Shown: positions 44,499 through 54,169, numbered from the stretch's first letter. The stretch: DNA of 64,000 nucleotides from Lewinella sp050633125 (GCF_050633125.1 NZ_JBOEFX010000025.1:83441-147440); one strand, 5' to 3'. Notes: generated from the sequence alone by a model not told the origin. A program made the numbers and translations.

Positions 44499-45902
44499 TT
44501 ATTGTTTCGCAAACGTCCGTGTAATCGTTCCCGCTTCATTGGTAGCCCTGAGGAAGTACATGCCTGGCGTCCAGGTTTTGACATCCAGTTGCAGTTGCTC
44601 GCCTTTGATGGTAAGCTGCTGGATGACTTGGCCGTTGAAACTGATGACCTCCAGTTGCTGTCCTGTAAAGTTGGGCGACAATTGTAGCTGTAGTTGATTG
44701 ATCACCGGATTGGGGAAAATGCGGATAAACTGATTTTTGGTGTTCGGTGTACTGACACTGTTGGGCACGTAGGCCTCGTTGCGGTATTCGATGATGCGGT
44801 TGGGGCCGCTGCCGGGGTAGAATGGGCCATTGGTAGCAATGTATACCGAGCCGGTATGAGGGTTGATCGCCACATCACGCAGGCGACCGAGATTGTCCAA
44901 GTATTGATCTTCGTTGGTGATAGCAGTACCATCTTCGTTAAAAGTCATCACACTAAGGCGAGAATCACTGAGGGCAAAGCCACCGAGGACAGCCATGAGC
45001 ATCTTTCCTTCCCACTCGGGGATCGCCGGATGATCGTAGTAAATGATATCATTGACGGCAGCACAAGGACTGAACTCAATCAGGGGCTCTCTGACTGCAT
45101 TTGCTGCACAGAAAGCTTGCTCTGCAGTCGTATTACAGGCACCCTGTACATTGGGCCATCCGTAATTGGTGTTAGGTCCGATGAGGTTGAATTCATCAGA
45201 TTGTTGGGCACCGTGTTCTGAGCTATAAACCTGACCATTAGGCCCGTAGGTAAGCCCCTGTGGGTTGCGGTGACCGAAGGAGTAGATATAGCTAGTGGGG
45301 TCAGGATTGTCAGCAGGGATGCTGCCGTCCAGGTTTAGGCGCAAAATCTTTCCATTGGTACTGTTCATGTTTTGCGATAAGCTACTATTGCCTCTATCGC
45401 CGGTCGTCATCAGGATTTTATTATCGGTGGTGATCAACAAGCGGGAACCATCATGGATGCCTGCCCCTTGGATTTCATCGAACAAGATGGTCTCGTTGAC
45501 CAGCTCGCTGCCATTCCATTCAAAGCTGGACAGCCGCTCCTGAATTCCTCCTTGTTCATAACAATAAACGACGTAGAGCAGGGGCGTATTCAAGAAGTCA
45601 GGGTGCAGGGCCATTCCGAGCATCCCGTATTCGCTATTGCCGCCAGTAACGGCAGCCTGGTGATTGAGAATGGTGACGGTATTTCCGTTTTCAGGATTGA
45701 TCCGAAGAATATTTCCGCGACGTTCGGTTACCCACAAGTGGTCATCAGGGCCATACTTTACCTCCCAGGGTACCTGTAGTCCGGTGGCCACATCGCTAGC
45801 GGTGAGGAGGGTGCTGTCTAATTGCAAATCCTGTGCCTGAAGCGCTGTTGGCTGTAACATAAAGGCCAGTGCTATGGCTGCAAGGAAGAAAGAATGTCTC
45901 AT
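44499..45902 (-). CDS. PQQ-dependent sugar dehydrogenase (GSDH family) with T9SS domain
   Basis: A 467-residue protein. Signal peptide 1-23 (ends LQAQ). The six-bladed propeller (about 35-370) shows 'LQVPWEVKYGPDDHLWVTERRG', 'MLGMALHPDF', 'GAGIHDGSRLLITTDNKILMTTGD', 'GHRNPQGLTYGPNGQVYSSEHG' and 'LRDVAINPHTGSVYIATN', as in soluble glucose/aldose sugar dehydrogenases (catalytic His in GIHDGS). A type A T9SS domain starts 'IRIFPNPVINQL' at about 392. It probably oxidises sugars extracellularly with PQQ. No PQQ synthesis genes are in the window. Confidence 0.88.
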   Translation of the reverse strand: MRHSFFLAAIALAFMLQPTALQAQDLQLDSTLLTASDVATGLQVPWEVKYGPDDHLWVTERRGNILRINPENGNTVTILNHQAAVTGGNSEYGMLGMALHPDFLNTPLLYVVYCYEQGGIQERLSSFEWNGSELVNETILFDEIQGAGIHDGSRLLITTDNKILMTTGDRGNSSLSQNMNSTNGKILRLNLDGSIPADNPDPTSYIYSFGHRNPQGLTYGPNGQVYSSEHGAQQSDEFNLIGPNTNYGWPNVQGACNTTAEQAFCAANAVREPLIEFSPCAAVNDIIYYDHPAIPEWEGKMLMAVLGGFALSDSRLSVMTFNEDGTAITNEDQYLDNLGRLRDVAINPHTGSVYIATNGPFYPGSGPNRIIEYRNEAYVPNSVSTPNTKNQFIRIFPNPVINQLQLQLSPNFTGQQLEVISFNGQVIQQLTIKGEQLQLDVKTWTPGMYFLRATNEAGTITRTFAKQ

Positions 45903-45974
45903 GTACTCGTACTTTTACTTTCGTCAAAAGTAACAAATCAAAACCGTAACTTGCAACCTGACAAAGCAAGCCAG

Positions 45975-46367
45975 ATGACGAAACTCGCCGCGCGAATTGC
46001 CGCTGCACAGACCAGTATTTTTAAGGTGGTATTCCCCAATACGACCAATCATTACAAGACCCTTTTCGGTGGGGAAGCCCTCAAAATGATGGACGAAGTT
46101 GCCTTTATAGCTGCTACCCGTTTCAGCCGTAAAACAATGGTAACGGTGAGTAGCAGTAAGGTGGATTTTACCATGCCTATCCCGGCAGATACCATCATTG
46201 AAGTGCAGGGCGCAATTACCAGGGTTGGCCGCACAAGTGTAGATGTGCAGGTGAATATTTACAAAGAAGAGATGTACGAGGAGGGGCGCGTTTTGGCCGT
46301 GCAGGGATTGTTTACCATGGTCGCTGTAGACGAGAACAAAGAACCAGTACCGGTGATTGACGTATGA
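45975..46367 (+). CDS. Acyl-CoA thioesterase, hotdog fold
   Basis: A 130-residue protein of the YciA/BACH-like thioesterase family. 'VVFPNTTNHYKTLFGGEALKMMDEVAFIAATRFS' carries the conserved N-x-x-G-x-x-FGG-x2-L-x-x-MDE motif with the catalytic Asp. 'VSSSKVDFTMPIPADTIIEV' and 'VQGLFTMVAVDE' follow. It hydrolyses acyl-CoA thioesters. The frame is open to 45894, but that would overlap the divergent dehydrogenase start. The ATG at 45975 fits the family. Its stop overlaps the next gene by 4 bases (ATGA). Confidence 0.88.
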   Translation: MTKLAARIAAAQTSIFKVVFPNTTNHYKTLFGGEALKMMDEVAFIAATRFSRKTMVTVSSSKVDFTMPIPADTIIEVQGAITRVGRTSVDVQVNIYKEEMYEEGRVLAVQGLFTMVAVDENKEPVPVIDV

Positions 46368-46633
46368 AAGCGTTGAAAGTCATAACGACGGTTTTAATTT
46401 TCCCAGCCTTAATCCCGTTCATGGCCAGTTTTATGTTTGCATTTCATACTCCTGCTCATTTTAAAGCAATAGATTCCTTGTCTGAGGATACGCTTGACGT
46501 TTGGGGGATGAAAAAGCATAGAGTAAGGAATCTGCTAGTCTTTCATTTACCTTTCTGGTTACTATTGTTGATTCGCATGAAATTGATACCTCGTTGGGAA
46601 AAGAAGGATGACTTGAACCAAAAGACTGGTTAA
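46364..46633 (+). CDS. Small membrane protein coupled to the thioesterase
   Basis: An 89-residue protein with helices at about 5-27 ('VITTVLIFPALIPFMASFMFAF') and 55-72 ('NLLVFHLPFWLLLLIRMKLI'). The ATG overlaps the thioesterase stop as ATGA, indicating translational coupling. No family recognised. Confidence 0.65.
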   Translation: MKALKVITTVLIFPALIPFMASFMFAFHTPAHFKAIDSLSEDTLDVWGMKKHRVRNLLVFHLPFWLLLLIRMKLIPRWEKKDDLNQKTG

Positions 46634-46693
46634 CTGGTCTTTCTGTATGACGCGCCTTTTGTAAATTAGGCTTTCGCCCAAAAAATAATAGAT

Positions 46694-47152
46694 ATGCATA
46701 CCTCTCCCGTTCAACGGTTACTCCAGCTTACTTTAATATTTTTGCTTCTTGTAGGAATTGGTAGTCTCCACGGCCAACGTATGCTCAATTGGCCCGACTT
46801 GGCGGACGTGCAGTTTTCCGAAAAGTTTTCTAATAGCCTTGGGATAAAATATTACCAGGCCAATTTCGGCGAAGATCTTAAAGCCATGGAAGGGGAGGAC
46901 GTAATCATCATGGGCTACCTCATTCCGCTGGATGCCTTGGGCGAAACCTATGCCCTCTCTAAGAACCCTTTTTCTGCGTGTTTCTTTTGTGGAGCAGCCG
47001 GCCCAGAGACGGTGGTGGAGTTGAGAATCAAAGCCGAGTTTATTCAGCGCTACCAAACAGATGAGCGTCGCGCCTTTAAAGGCCGTTTGCAATTGTACGA
47101 AAGCAGTTTGGAGCAGTTTAACTATGTCCTATTGGATGCGGAGCCGCTTTAG
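46694..47152 (+). CDS. Secreted protein with CFFCGAAGPE motif, unknown
   Basis: A 152-residue protein with a signal peptide (about 1-27, ends LHGQ). 'LNWPDLADVQFSEKFSNSLGIKYYQ' follows, then a beta-rich core 'MEGEDVIIMGYLIPLD' (about 78-93), 'SACFFCGAAGPETVVEL' (about 105-121) and 'FKGRLQLYESSLEQFNYVLLDAEPL'. The layout suggests an OB-like fold with a close Cys pair that could bind a metal or form a disulfide. I recall similar Bacteroidota proteins but cannot name a function. A promoter-like spacer of 60 bases separates it from the previous gene. Confidence 0.6.
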   Translation: MHTSPVQRLLQLTLIFLLLVGIGSLHGQRMLNWPDLADVQFSEKFSNSLGIKYYQANFGEDLKAMEGEDVIIMGYLIPLDALGETYALSKNPFSACFFCGAAGPETVVELRIKAEFIQRYQTDERRAFKGRLQLYESSLEQFNYVLLDAEPL

Positions 47153-47280
47153 GTGGGAGGAAGGTTTTTTATAAAAATCAATTAGAAGGGTAAGATTTTA
47201 ATAAGTCAATTGATTAATCAGTAGAAACCTTAGCTGCTGCGAATCCGCAATTGCTCTATTTAACTGTAAAATCAAACCCT

Positions 47281-49053
47281 ATGCGATTCTCTTTCTTTCT
47301 AACGTCCTTCTTGTTACTGGTATTTCTGCCAACTATTTCCGCTCAATCTATTTGGGAAAGCGCTTTTTCCAAAGCGGATCACGATTTTCGTGATTACTCT
47401 ATAACCACGGCTGCGGATGGATCAGGCGATATGGTTATTGCGGGCACTTTGCATAATAAACTCACAGACGAACGCCGCATTCATGTACTAAAACTCGATG
47501 GTGATGATGCTAGCGTCGTCTTTGAATTGGTTTACACCGCTGCTGGCGATAGCTGGGCCAAGAGCATCACGGCTTTTCAAAATGGGAGTAGTACCGGTTA
47601 CGCTATCACGGGCTATGTAGATGACGGCGGCGTAAATCGCACCACTGTACTGACCCTCGATGAAAACGGGGTGCTTCTACATGAGACCATGCTAGCACAG
47701 CTTTCCGCGACTACAAATGGCATGGGCTTGCATATTGCAGCTACGCCCGATGCCCTTAATGATGGTTTTGTCGTCGTAGGTATGGTACACGAGCCATTAA
47801 GTGGATCAGATTTACGAACTCCTGAAAAGCAGGCGTTTTGTGTCAAGCTAGATCAGAATTTAGGAGTGGTTTGGGAAAAGTATTTTGACTCAAACGTGGG
47901 CCCCCTTTATAGCTTAGATTGGGATGTAGCCAATTTTGTGACGCCCACCGATCAGGGATACTTTATCACCGGAGGGAAAAACTCCCTCACGGTGCTTGGA
48001 CAACAGCGGCAAGGTATTTTAGCATTAATGCTGGATGGTTTGGGTAACCAACTATGGGATGCGAGCTATTACACAGGCAATGCCATTGATACAGGAGCTA
48101 GTGCCTGGTACGATCAGAGCAACCAAAAGGTATATGTATTGGCCAATATTTCAGTGAGCCACCACTTGGGGATCAGTGTATTTGATGCAGCGACAGGGGC
48201 TTTGGATCTTAGCCAGTCTTTCGAGTCGTTTTCCAGTAATTCAGAATTAGATAAATATGGGCACACCCTGGTTAAGTCACCTTATGCAAACCATGTTACT
48301 ATTCAAGGTAGAGCATTGGACTATTCCTGGTCGGGCGGCTCCAATCAGGGGCAAATTGGCTTTTTAGTGAACTATGATTTATCGACGCAGTCGTTCGGGG
48401 TGCATTATTTAGAAACAAACAATTCCACTGCACTCAACAGTATAGGCACCTATGACCCACTTATTCCAGAAGCCATTAGTGCTTGGTATTACCCTCAGGC
48501 ATTGGTCAATCTGGATGTGCTCAGTGGTGCAATGCTTTCGTATTTTGGGGACACAGGACAAGATGTGGGCTTGCTGGTTCGTAAATTTCGCCATAGTAGC
48601 CCCTCTAAATATGAGTTTTGTGAGCAAGGGGATAGCCTGCTTTTAGATGTTGTTAATCCAGTTGTAGGCGAGGCAGGGGTAAATTTAACAGCAACTAACG
48701 CTAGTTCGACAATAGGAACCCCAAATTTTCTCGATGCTCCAGAGGTTACGTCTTTTGAAGAGGTTTGCTTACAGGAAGGGCACACTGGAACTACCTTGGT
48801 GCAAGCGTTTGAGAGCGTGAATATCTTCCCTAACCCAACGGGTGGATTATTCGCGGTAAGTTGGGAAAAAACAAATCCATTAATTCAGATTTCATTATTG
48901 GATATAAATGGCCGTATTTTGCTCCAGAAGGGACTTCCTTCAGGCAGCCTTACTACCCAAATAGACGTAAGCCGTTTTCCTGCTGGTGTCTATCTTTTGC
49001 AACTTACCAATAATGAAGGAGCGGTAACGAGTAGACGGATAGTTAGGCAATAG
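47281..49053 (+). CDS. Large secreted T9SS cargo, repeat-rich
   Basis: A 590-residue protein. Signal peptide 1-18 (ends ISAQ). The body (about 20-500) has repeats of the type 'DMVIAGTLHN', 'GYAITGYVDDGG', 'GFVVVGMVHEP' and 'GYFITGGKNSL', each followed by a variable stretch containing 'VLKLDGD', 'FCVKLDQNLGVVWEKYF' or 'LMLDGLGNQLWD'. This pattern is usual for propeller-like proteins annotated only as T9SS targets. A type A domain starts 'VNIFPNPTGGLF' and holds 'FPAGVYLLQLTN'. The ATG at 47281 (not the open frame from 47251) starts the signal peptide. Confidence 0.8.
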   Translation: MRFSFFLTSFLLLVFLPTISAQSIWESAFSKADHDFRDYSITTAADGSGDMVIAGTLHNKLTDERRIHVLKLDGDDASVVFELVYTAAGDSWAKSITAFQNGSSTGYAITGYVDDGGVNRTTVLTLDENGVLLHETMLAQLSATTNGMGLHIAATPDALNDGFVVVGMVHEPLSGSDLRTPEKQAFCVKLDQNLGVVWEKYFDSNVGPLYSLDWDVANFVTPTDQGYFITGGKNSLTVLGQQRQGILALMLDGLGNQLWDASYYTGNAIDTGASAWYDQSNQKVYVLANISVSHHLGISVFDAATGALDLSQSFESFSSNSELDKYGHTLVKSPYANHVTIQGRALDYSWSGGSNQGQIGFLVNYDLSTQSFGVHYLETNNSTALNSIGTYDPLIPEAISAWYYPQALVNLDVLSGAMLSYFGDTGQDVGLLVRKFRHSSPSKYEFCEQGDSLLLDVVNPVVGEAGVNLTATNASSTIGTPNFLDAPEVTSFEEVCLQEGHTGTTLVQAFESVNIFPNPTGGLFAVSWEKTNPLIQISLLDINGRILLQKGLPSGSLTTQIDVSRFPAGVYLLQLTNNEGAVTSRRIVRQ

Positions 49054-49088
49054 ATCAAGTCATTTCAAGTGCTAAAACCTAACATAAG

Positions 49089-50048
49089 ATGATGAAATTC
49101 CGCCTTTACTATTTACTACTTCCGTTGTTAATGGGCTGCTCGGCCAAGTATCATACTGTTGTTGACCAAGTGTTGCCCGCACGTGTTCCGGCCATTGCGC
49201 AGATGCGTAGCCTCACCGTGGTAGATCGTGCCCGGGAAGCCAACTTGGGAACACGGCTAGAAACGGGAGACCTTTACAGTCAAGGTAATGTGCGTTTTTT
49301 GGAGAGGTGTGCCCGCCAGCTTCCGGTTGCAGCTAATGTTTATAACAAAAGCCAGCGCGATGCCAATGCGGGCTCCCCAGCACCTCGCCTAAATAGCTCG
49401 CAAGTGCGTAGTTTTGGTGGCCAAAGTGAAGGCTTGTTGTGCCTGGAGCAACTGTTTCCACGAGAAGTTCGTACTTATGAAACCTATGATAAACATCAGC
49501 TGGATGAACAAGGCAAGGATTACTATATCAGGGCCGTACGTGCCACAAAAAGCATGACTTTGAGTGCCTTATGGCGATTGTATGAGGTTCGCACGGGTCG
49601 CGTAATTGTCGAATTACCCTACTTGGTGGAAGATGTTGTTGAAGCCGAAGGGCTAGATCAAACTTCGGTTAATACCAAGCTGGATACGCTGTATACCTTC
49701 AATCCGTCAGAGCTGCAACAGCAGTCGATGGATATGTTTTTAGCCGATGTTTTACCGACGCCTATCGAGTCTAGCTGGCTGTATTACAGCAAGGGGAGTA
49801 GCCTGATGGAACGCTCTGCGGAACTCTTGGAGGCACGTCGTTACCACGATGCTGCGCGATTGCTTGAAGCCAATGCCGGCTCAATAGACCGCTTGAAAAA
49901 GCCAGGGCATGCGATGTTGAATTGGGCAACAGCCTTGTTTTTAGACGGCCGAAGCGAGGAAGCATTAGCCAAAGCTTACGAAGGCCAAAACCGCTATGGC
50001 GGTAGTGACTTTACAGCGTTTATTAAAAAAGTACGAAGTTATGAGTAG
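49089..50048 (+). CDS. DUF6340-like lipoprotein
   Basis: A 319-residue lipoprotein ('YYLLLPLLMGCSAKY', Cys at about 17). The early 'VDQVLPARVPAIAQMRSLTVVDRA' and middle 'RATKSMTLSALWRLYEVRTGRVI' agree with what I know of the DUF6340 family of Bacteroidota envelope proteins. The C-terminal 100 residues are helical and TPR-like ('ARRYHDAARLLEANA', 'FLDGRSEEALAKAYEG'). Its stop overlaps the next start, so the two products are probably made together. Confidence 0.7.
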   Translation: MMKFRLYYLLLPLLMGCSAKYHTVVDQVLPARVPAIAQMRSLTVVDRAREANLGTRLETGDLYSQGNVRFLERCARQLPVAANVYNKSQRDANAGSPAPRLNSSQVRSFGGQSEGLLCLEQLFPREVRTYETYDKHQLDEQGKDYYIRAVRATKSMTLSALWRLYEVRTGRVIVELPYLVEDVVEAEGLDQTSVNTKLDTLYTFNPSELQQQSMDMFLADVLPTPIESSWLYYSKGSSLMERSAELLEARRYHDAARLLEANAGSIDRLKKPGHAMLNWATALFLDGRSEEALAKAYEGQNRYGGSDFTAFIKKVRSYE

Positions 50049-52299
50049 ACCGTTTCCGGTTTGGATGCGCTTCATTGCAGTGTTGATAATGGTTGTTGTT
50101 GGTAGTTTAAAAGAAGTAGCAGCACAGGTGAATATACAGTTTTCAGATGTTCATACTGGCCAAATAACAGAAGCTTCCGTCGCTCATATTAAAGTGATGA
50201 ACTTTACGGGGGTAGAGATTCATTATCATTTTAAAGGCTATGTCTCTACTCCCGATGGGCAGGAACTGTTGCGTGTCAAAAGCGAGTTACTTAAGCATAC
50301 TCCTGGCGGTGCCGATTTTGCAGAAGAACACCAGGGAAACCCGCCAGGACAACTAAATGTAGATCCTTTTAAGAATCTGACCATTCAATTTGCGGCACCA
50401 GACTGGCAAAATTACTCCGGGCCGGTAAACTTTCGTGCCGAATTGATCCACCCGCTAGATACATTCTCTATCATTGCCCGGACAGATCATGCTGTACGGC
50501 TAAAAAACGGCAAATTCGTAGACGAGAAAGGACGTTTTAGTACCAACCCTAGCTTGGTTAAGTTAGAGGTGGAGGTGCCACGCAGTCAATTGTTTGAACT
50601 TGACAGCTTGCTGAATTTTGTCAAATTGACGAATGGGAATGATTATCCACACTGCCAATTGCCACCATTTGTGATCACGATCAAGCAAGGCCGAAAAGAT
50701 ATTTATCAATTGGAATACCAGCACCCGTGCATTGGTATTGGCGAGCAAAAGCTGAAGCCGTCAGATTTTAAAGTACTATTAGATGAATATGCTTCTCGTG
50801 ATCGGCAAGAGCTTATCGCTATCCATTTTCCTAATGGAAATCATACGGAGAGTGCCCCTATCTGGACGACACAGCATGCACAATACACTGACACCAAGGA
50901 AACGTTTACGAGCAGTGCCTTGGGCTTGTCTTTTGATCATTTTGAGTATGCCAAGGTGAGCCCTGTTTCTTATGAAAAAGGCCCTACGCTGATATTTGAT
51001 AAGGAAGGAGCTATTGTGGAAGTTGCACCCCCCGCTAACCGTTCATTTTTTTATGCGATGCCCATTGATTATCCATTAGGATTTAGGGTGAGCAGAGATG
51101 ATGTGAACGGCAATTTTAGTGTGAATATCTATGACTGGAACAGCTTGTCGGAGGCAGAGTGGGAGACTTTTTTTGCTGGTCGGCAAAAGAAGGTGATCAA
51201 GCAGCAGGTGGGAGATATAGAGATTTGGCAATCTCCCCACCTTGTGGAGGTTGTCGATGATCCCAGGACGGTTTTCCCTTACCAGCGATTTATGTTAGGA
51301 ATACGGGATGGCAACCGTTTTTTGATGACGTCGGTAACGAGAGTGATTGTTGAAAGGGAGCTACCTAATTATTTTCCATCGCACTTTGCGCTGGATGAGG
51401 CAGCTTTTTTTACTTCTCTACGCTACCATGGGGTAGGCTTTCAACCGGAGGTCGATGAGTCGGGCGAGCTGTTGAAGCTGGTTCCTTATATAACGGAACC
51501 ATTGACGCCAGCGGCAGACCGCCTTGCTAGTTTTGATCGTTTTCGAGCTTATGCTACTTTGCCTAATTTGTCCTACACCAATTACTACGGTACGCCAGAA
51601 ATCACTGCGTCTCCCAGCCTTTCTTCCCTTGATCGTCAGCTCGAAGAGCGTCAGGAACCAAAACTGTTGAGTTTACCTCAAATTACTAAGATTACGCCTG
51701 ATTTTGATACCGTCCGGCATTATGCTACTCATGAGTGGGAGGAGGTTGCACTGAAGTTTAACCACCGTACAGTAGTAGCTTCCCAGGTGTTACCACGCTT
51801 TTCCAAAATGTTCGAGACCTTTTATTTTGATAAAAGAGACTCCATTGTGTCCGTTAGTATATCCAGCGGTCCACAAAATGCACCAGAAAAACCTGGTTTG
51901 GCATTGGTGGCTATAACATCTTCTACGCTGAATCTGTCAGCGATTCCCTATCAACATCTTTTGGTAGACCATTTCACAAACAATGATTTGACCGATGGGC
52001 AACTCAGTGCCATCGTTGCCTATGATAATAGCAATCAAGTGAGCAAACCTGCTGATGTCAAAAAGGTGGCACTAGGATCTTGGCGCGTTTTTGCCAGCAA
52101 TAGAATGGCTAACCCCATGCGACGTTTTGGTACGGGCAATATGATTTTGGTAAAAACACCAAGCCGTATTTATCGTATTCGCATTACCGGCGGCTTTGAA
52201 TCGGATATTCTTCCCTTTTTGAACAGCCTGGAAATTGAAGGCCAACAACTGAAGTTTGAATATGAAAAAGAGGGAGGAGTGAAGATTCAGAAAACGTAA
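50041..52299 (+). CDS. Large exported protein of unknown family
   Basis: A 752-residue protein with an N-terminal signal or anchor (about 8-29, 'MRFIAVLIMVVVGSLKEVAAQ'). A beta-rich domain (about 30-150, 'NIQFSDVHTGQITEASVAHI'), a long middle with 'FFYAMPIDYPLGF' and 'EWETFFAGRQKKVI', and a C-terminal 'IYRIRITGGFESDILPFLNS' follow. No known domain and no T9SS tail. The ATG at 50041 overlaps the lipoprotein stop by 8 bases. Partnership with that lipoprotein in the envelope is inferred. Confidence 0.65.
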   Translation: MSRPFPVWMRFIAVLIMVVVGSLKEVAAQVNIQFSDVHTGQITEASVAHIKVMNFTGVEIHYHFKGYVSTPDGQELLRVKSELLKHTPGGADFAEEHQGNPPGQLNVDPFKNLTIQFAAPDWQNYSGPVNFRAELIHPLDTFSIIARTDHAVRLKNGKFVDEKGRFSTNPSLVKLEVEVPRSQLFELDSLLNFVKLTNGNDYPHCQLPPFVITIKQGRKDIYQLEYQHPCIGIGEQKLKPSDFKVLLDEYASRDRQELIAIHFPNGNHTESAPIWTTQHAQYTDTKETFTSSALGLSFDHFEYAKVSPVSYEKGPTLIFDKEGAIVEVAPPANRSFFYAMPIDYPLGFRVSRDDVNGNFSVNIYDWNSLSEAEWETFFAGRQKKVIKQQVGDIEIWQSPHLVEVVDDPRTVFPYQRFMLGIRDGNRFLMTSVTRVIVERELPNYFPSHFALDEAAFFTSLRYHGVGFQPEVDESGELLKLVPYITEPLTPAADRLASFDRFRAYATLPNLSYTNYYGTPEITASPSLSSLDRQLEERQEPKLLSLPQITKITPDFDTVRHYATHEWEEVALKFNHRTVVASQVLPRFSKMFETFYFDKRDSIVSVSISSGPQNAPEKPGLALVAITSSTLNLSAIPYQHLLVDHFTNNDLTDGQLSAIVAYDNSNQVSKPADVKKVALGSWRVFASNRMANPMRRFGTGNMILVKTPSRIYRIRITGGFESDILPFLNSLEIEGQQLKFEYEKEGGVKIQKT

Positions 52300-52306
52300 T
52301 GGAGGC

Positions 52307-52693
52307 TCAATTCATCATCACCGTCGATTCCAATTGAAAGCGAGGGACTTGGGCATAGAAATTTTCTCCGGTCTCGGTACTCACCATTAGGTAGCGCCCT
52401 TCCATTGATCCAAGCGGGCTGGCCAGTGGGCACCACGAGTCGTAGCTGTGTACATCCCCTGGTTCCAGTACAGGCTGTTGCCCAATTACACCGTCTCCTT
52501 CTACTTCCTGCACTTCTCCCAGTGCATTGGTGATCACCCAGTGGCGATACAGCAGCTGTACAGTATCTTGCCGGCAGTTCTTGATAACAATGTGGTACGA
52601 GAAGACATATTGATCTTCGGTAGGTCTGGAATACGCCGGTTGGTAACGAGAGAATACGCTGATTTGGATACCATTAGAGAGGAGCGATTCCAT
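52307..52693 (-). CDS. apaG: ApaG-family protein
   Basis: A 128-residue protein with a fibronectin-III-like ApaG fold. 'YVFSYHIVIKNCRQDTVQLLYRHWVITNALGEVQEVEGDGVIGQQP' contains the hallmark block, followed by 'LEPGDVHSYDSWCPLASPLGSMEGRYLM', typical of ApaG. It is linked to divalent-cation or Ap4A phenotypes in enterobacteria, with unclear biochemistry. It follows gmk by 12 bases, third in the yicC-gmk-apaG run. Confidence 0.9.
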   Translation of the reverse strand: MESLLSNGIQISVFSRYQPAYSRPTEDQYVFSYHIVIKNCRQDTVQLLYRHWVITNALGEVQEVEGDGVIGQQPVLEPGDVHSYDSWCPLASPLGSMEGRYLMVSTETGENFYAQVPRFQLESTVMMN

Positions 52694-52705
52694 AAGAGGA
52701 TGGCT

Positions 52706-53269
52706 TTATAGGTTTAAAAAATCTCTGGTGACTTGTTCTGCTTCCGCTAGTGCAGTATCCAGGTCATCATTGAGCAAAACGTAGTCAAAACTATTCTCGT
52801 AAGTCAACTCCTCGGCCGCGCGGGCAATACGTTTGGCGAGGCTATCCGGGCTCTCGGTATTGCGTTCCCGCAAGCGGCTAAACAGAATCTCTTCACTGGG
52901 TGGTTTTACAAAAACGACCAAGGATTCTTCTGGATAAGCCTTTTTAATGTTGGTAGCTCCTTTGACTTCAATGTCAAAGATGATATGCTTGCCAGCGGTC
53001 CACAATCGGTCGACTTCGCTATGCAGGGTACCATAGTAGAGGTTTTCGTAAACCTCTTCCCATTCTACGAAACCACCAGTATCGATTCTTTTTACAAAAT
53101 CATCTTTGGTGATAAAATGGTAATCGTAGCCATCCTTCTCGTGGGGGCGCTGCTTGCGGGTCGTCGCGGACACAGAGAAAGATAAAACCGGAAAGGTGTT
53201 TAACAAATGACGAACGATAGTAGTTTTGCCGGCCCCTGAAGGAGCAGTGAAAATGAGCATCTTAGACAT
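52706..53269 (-). CDS. gmk: Guanylate kinase
   Basis: A 187-residue enzyme phosphorylating GMP to GDP with ATP. The P-loop APSGAGKTT is at about 9-17, the GMP-binding 'SVSATTRKQRPHEKDGYDYHFI' at about 33-54, with 'EWEEVYENLYYGT' and 'DIEVKGATNIKKAYPE' following. Length is standard. It lies 24 bases after yicC, a common arrangement. Confidence 0.96.
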   Translation of the reverse strand: MSKMLIFTAPSGAGKTTIVRHLLNTFPVLSFSVSATTRKQRPHEKDGYDYHFITKDDFVKRIDTGGFVEWEEVYENLYYGTLHSEVDRLWTAGKHIIFDIEVKGATNIKKAYPEESLVVFVKPPSEEILFSRLRERNTESPDSLAKRIARAAEELTYENSFDYVLLNDDLDTALAEAEQVTRDFLNL

Positions 53270-53293
53270 GACCTAAGTATTTTTATCTCTTTG

Positions 53294-54169
53294 CTAAACA
53301 ATATTTGCCGTTTGTTCCTTTATCTTTTCCAACTCATCCTTCATGCCTACAACGAGCCGCTGAATGTTGGAAGAGTAGGCTTTTGCACCAAGGGTGTTGA
53401 TCTCACGGCCAATCTCCTGGCTGATAAAGCTGAGTTTGCGCCCTTTAGCCTGGGTTTTGTTATTAAGGACCTCTAGAAAATATTCGCAATGCTGTGCCAA
53501 GCGCATTTTTTCTTCATTGATGTCCATCTTTTCCAGATAGAAAAGGACTTCTTGTTCGTAGCGGCTTTCGTCGATCCGGTCTTTACCCATTTTGTCATCA
53601 AGGCTGCGGTAGAGGCGGTCACGGATGGCTTCTACCCGATCTTGTTCGTGGGGGCTAACCTGCTCTAGTAAACTGCTGATGGTATTTATACGCTCGGTCA
53701 GGTCATTAGCAGTCGCTGCACCTTCTTGTTGTCTAAACGCCTGGAATTTTTCCAACGCAGCACTAATGGTGTCGGTAATCGCTTTCCATTCCTCTTTCGA
53801 CATTTCTCCATCAGAAGAGGCGGCTACATTAGGCAGGCGCAGAATGGCACTCATCAGGGTTTTGTCTTCGTAATCGAACTCTGTTGACAATTCACGAAGC
53901 GCCGAAAAGTATTTTTTGAACAACGGAATGTTTAATCCAAATTGGTCGTCGCCTAAATGAGAGGTAATGTCTATTGACATTTCCAATTTTCCCCGGTGGG
54001 CAAAATCGGTGACCATCTTGCGGAGCTGTGCTTCCTTTTCCCGCAGGTTTTGGGAGCATCTTAGGCGCAAGTCGGTGTACTTACTGTTTAGAGAGCGGAC
54101 TTCTACCTGAATGGTTTTGTCTTCCCAATTATTAGTAGCACGACCGTAGCCCGTCATTGATAATAGCAT
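53294..54169 (-). CDS. yicC: YicC/YloC-family endoribonuclease
   Basis: A 291-residue protein opening 'MLLSMTGYGRA', then 'VEVRSLNSKYTDLRLRCS', the usual YicC N terminus. The C-terminal part has 'GKDRIDESRYEQEVLFYLEKMDINEE', 'LAQHCEYFLE' and 'GRKLSFISQEIGREINTLGAKA', the DUF1732 block. Family members act on RNA ends and small RNAs. It is the first gene of yicC-gmk-apaG. Confidence 0.94.
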   Translation of the reverse strand: MLLSMTGYGRATNNWEDKTIQVEVRSLNSKYTDLRLRCSQNLREKEAQLRKMVTDFAHRGKLEMSIDITSHLGDDQFGLNIPLFKKYFSALRELSTEFDYEDKTLMSAILRLPNVAASSDGEMSKEEWKAITDTISAALEKFQAFRQQEGAATANDLTERINTISSLLEQVSPHEQDRVEAIRDRLYRSLDDKMGKDRIDESRYEQEVLFYLEKMDINEEKMRLAQHCEYFLEVLNNKTQAKGRKLSFISQEIGREINTLGAKAYSSNIQRLVVGMKDELEKIKEQTANIV

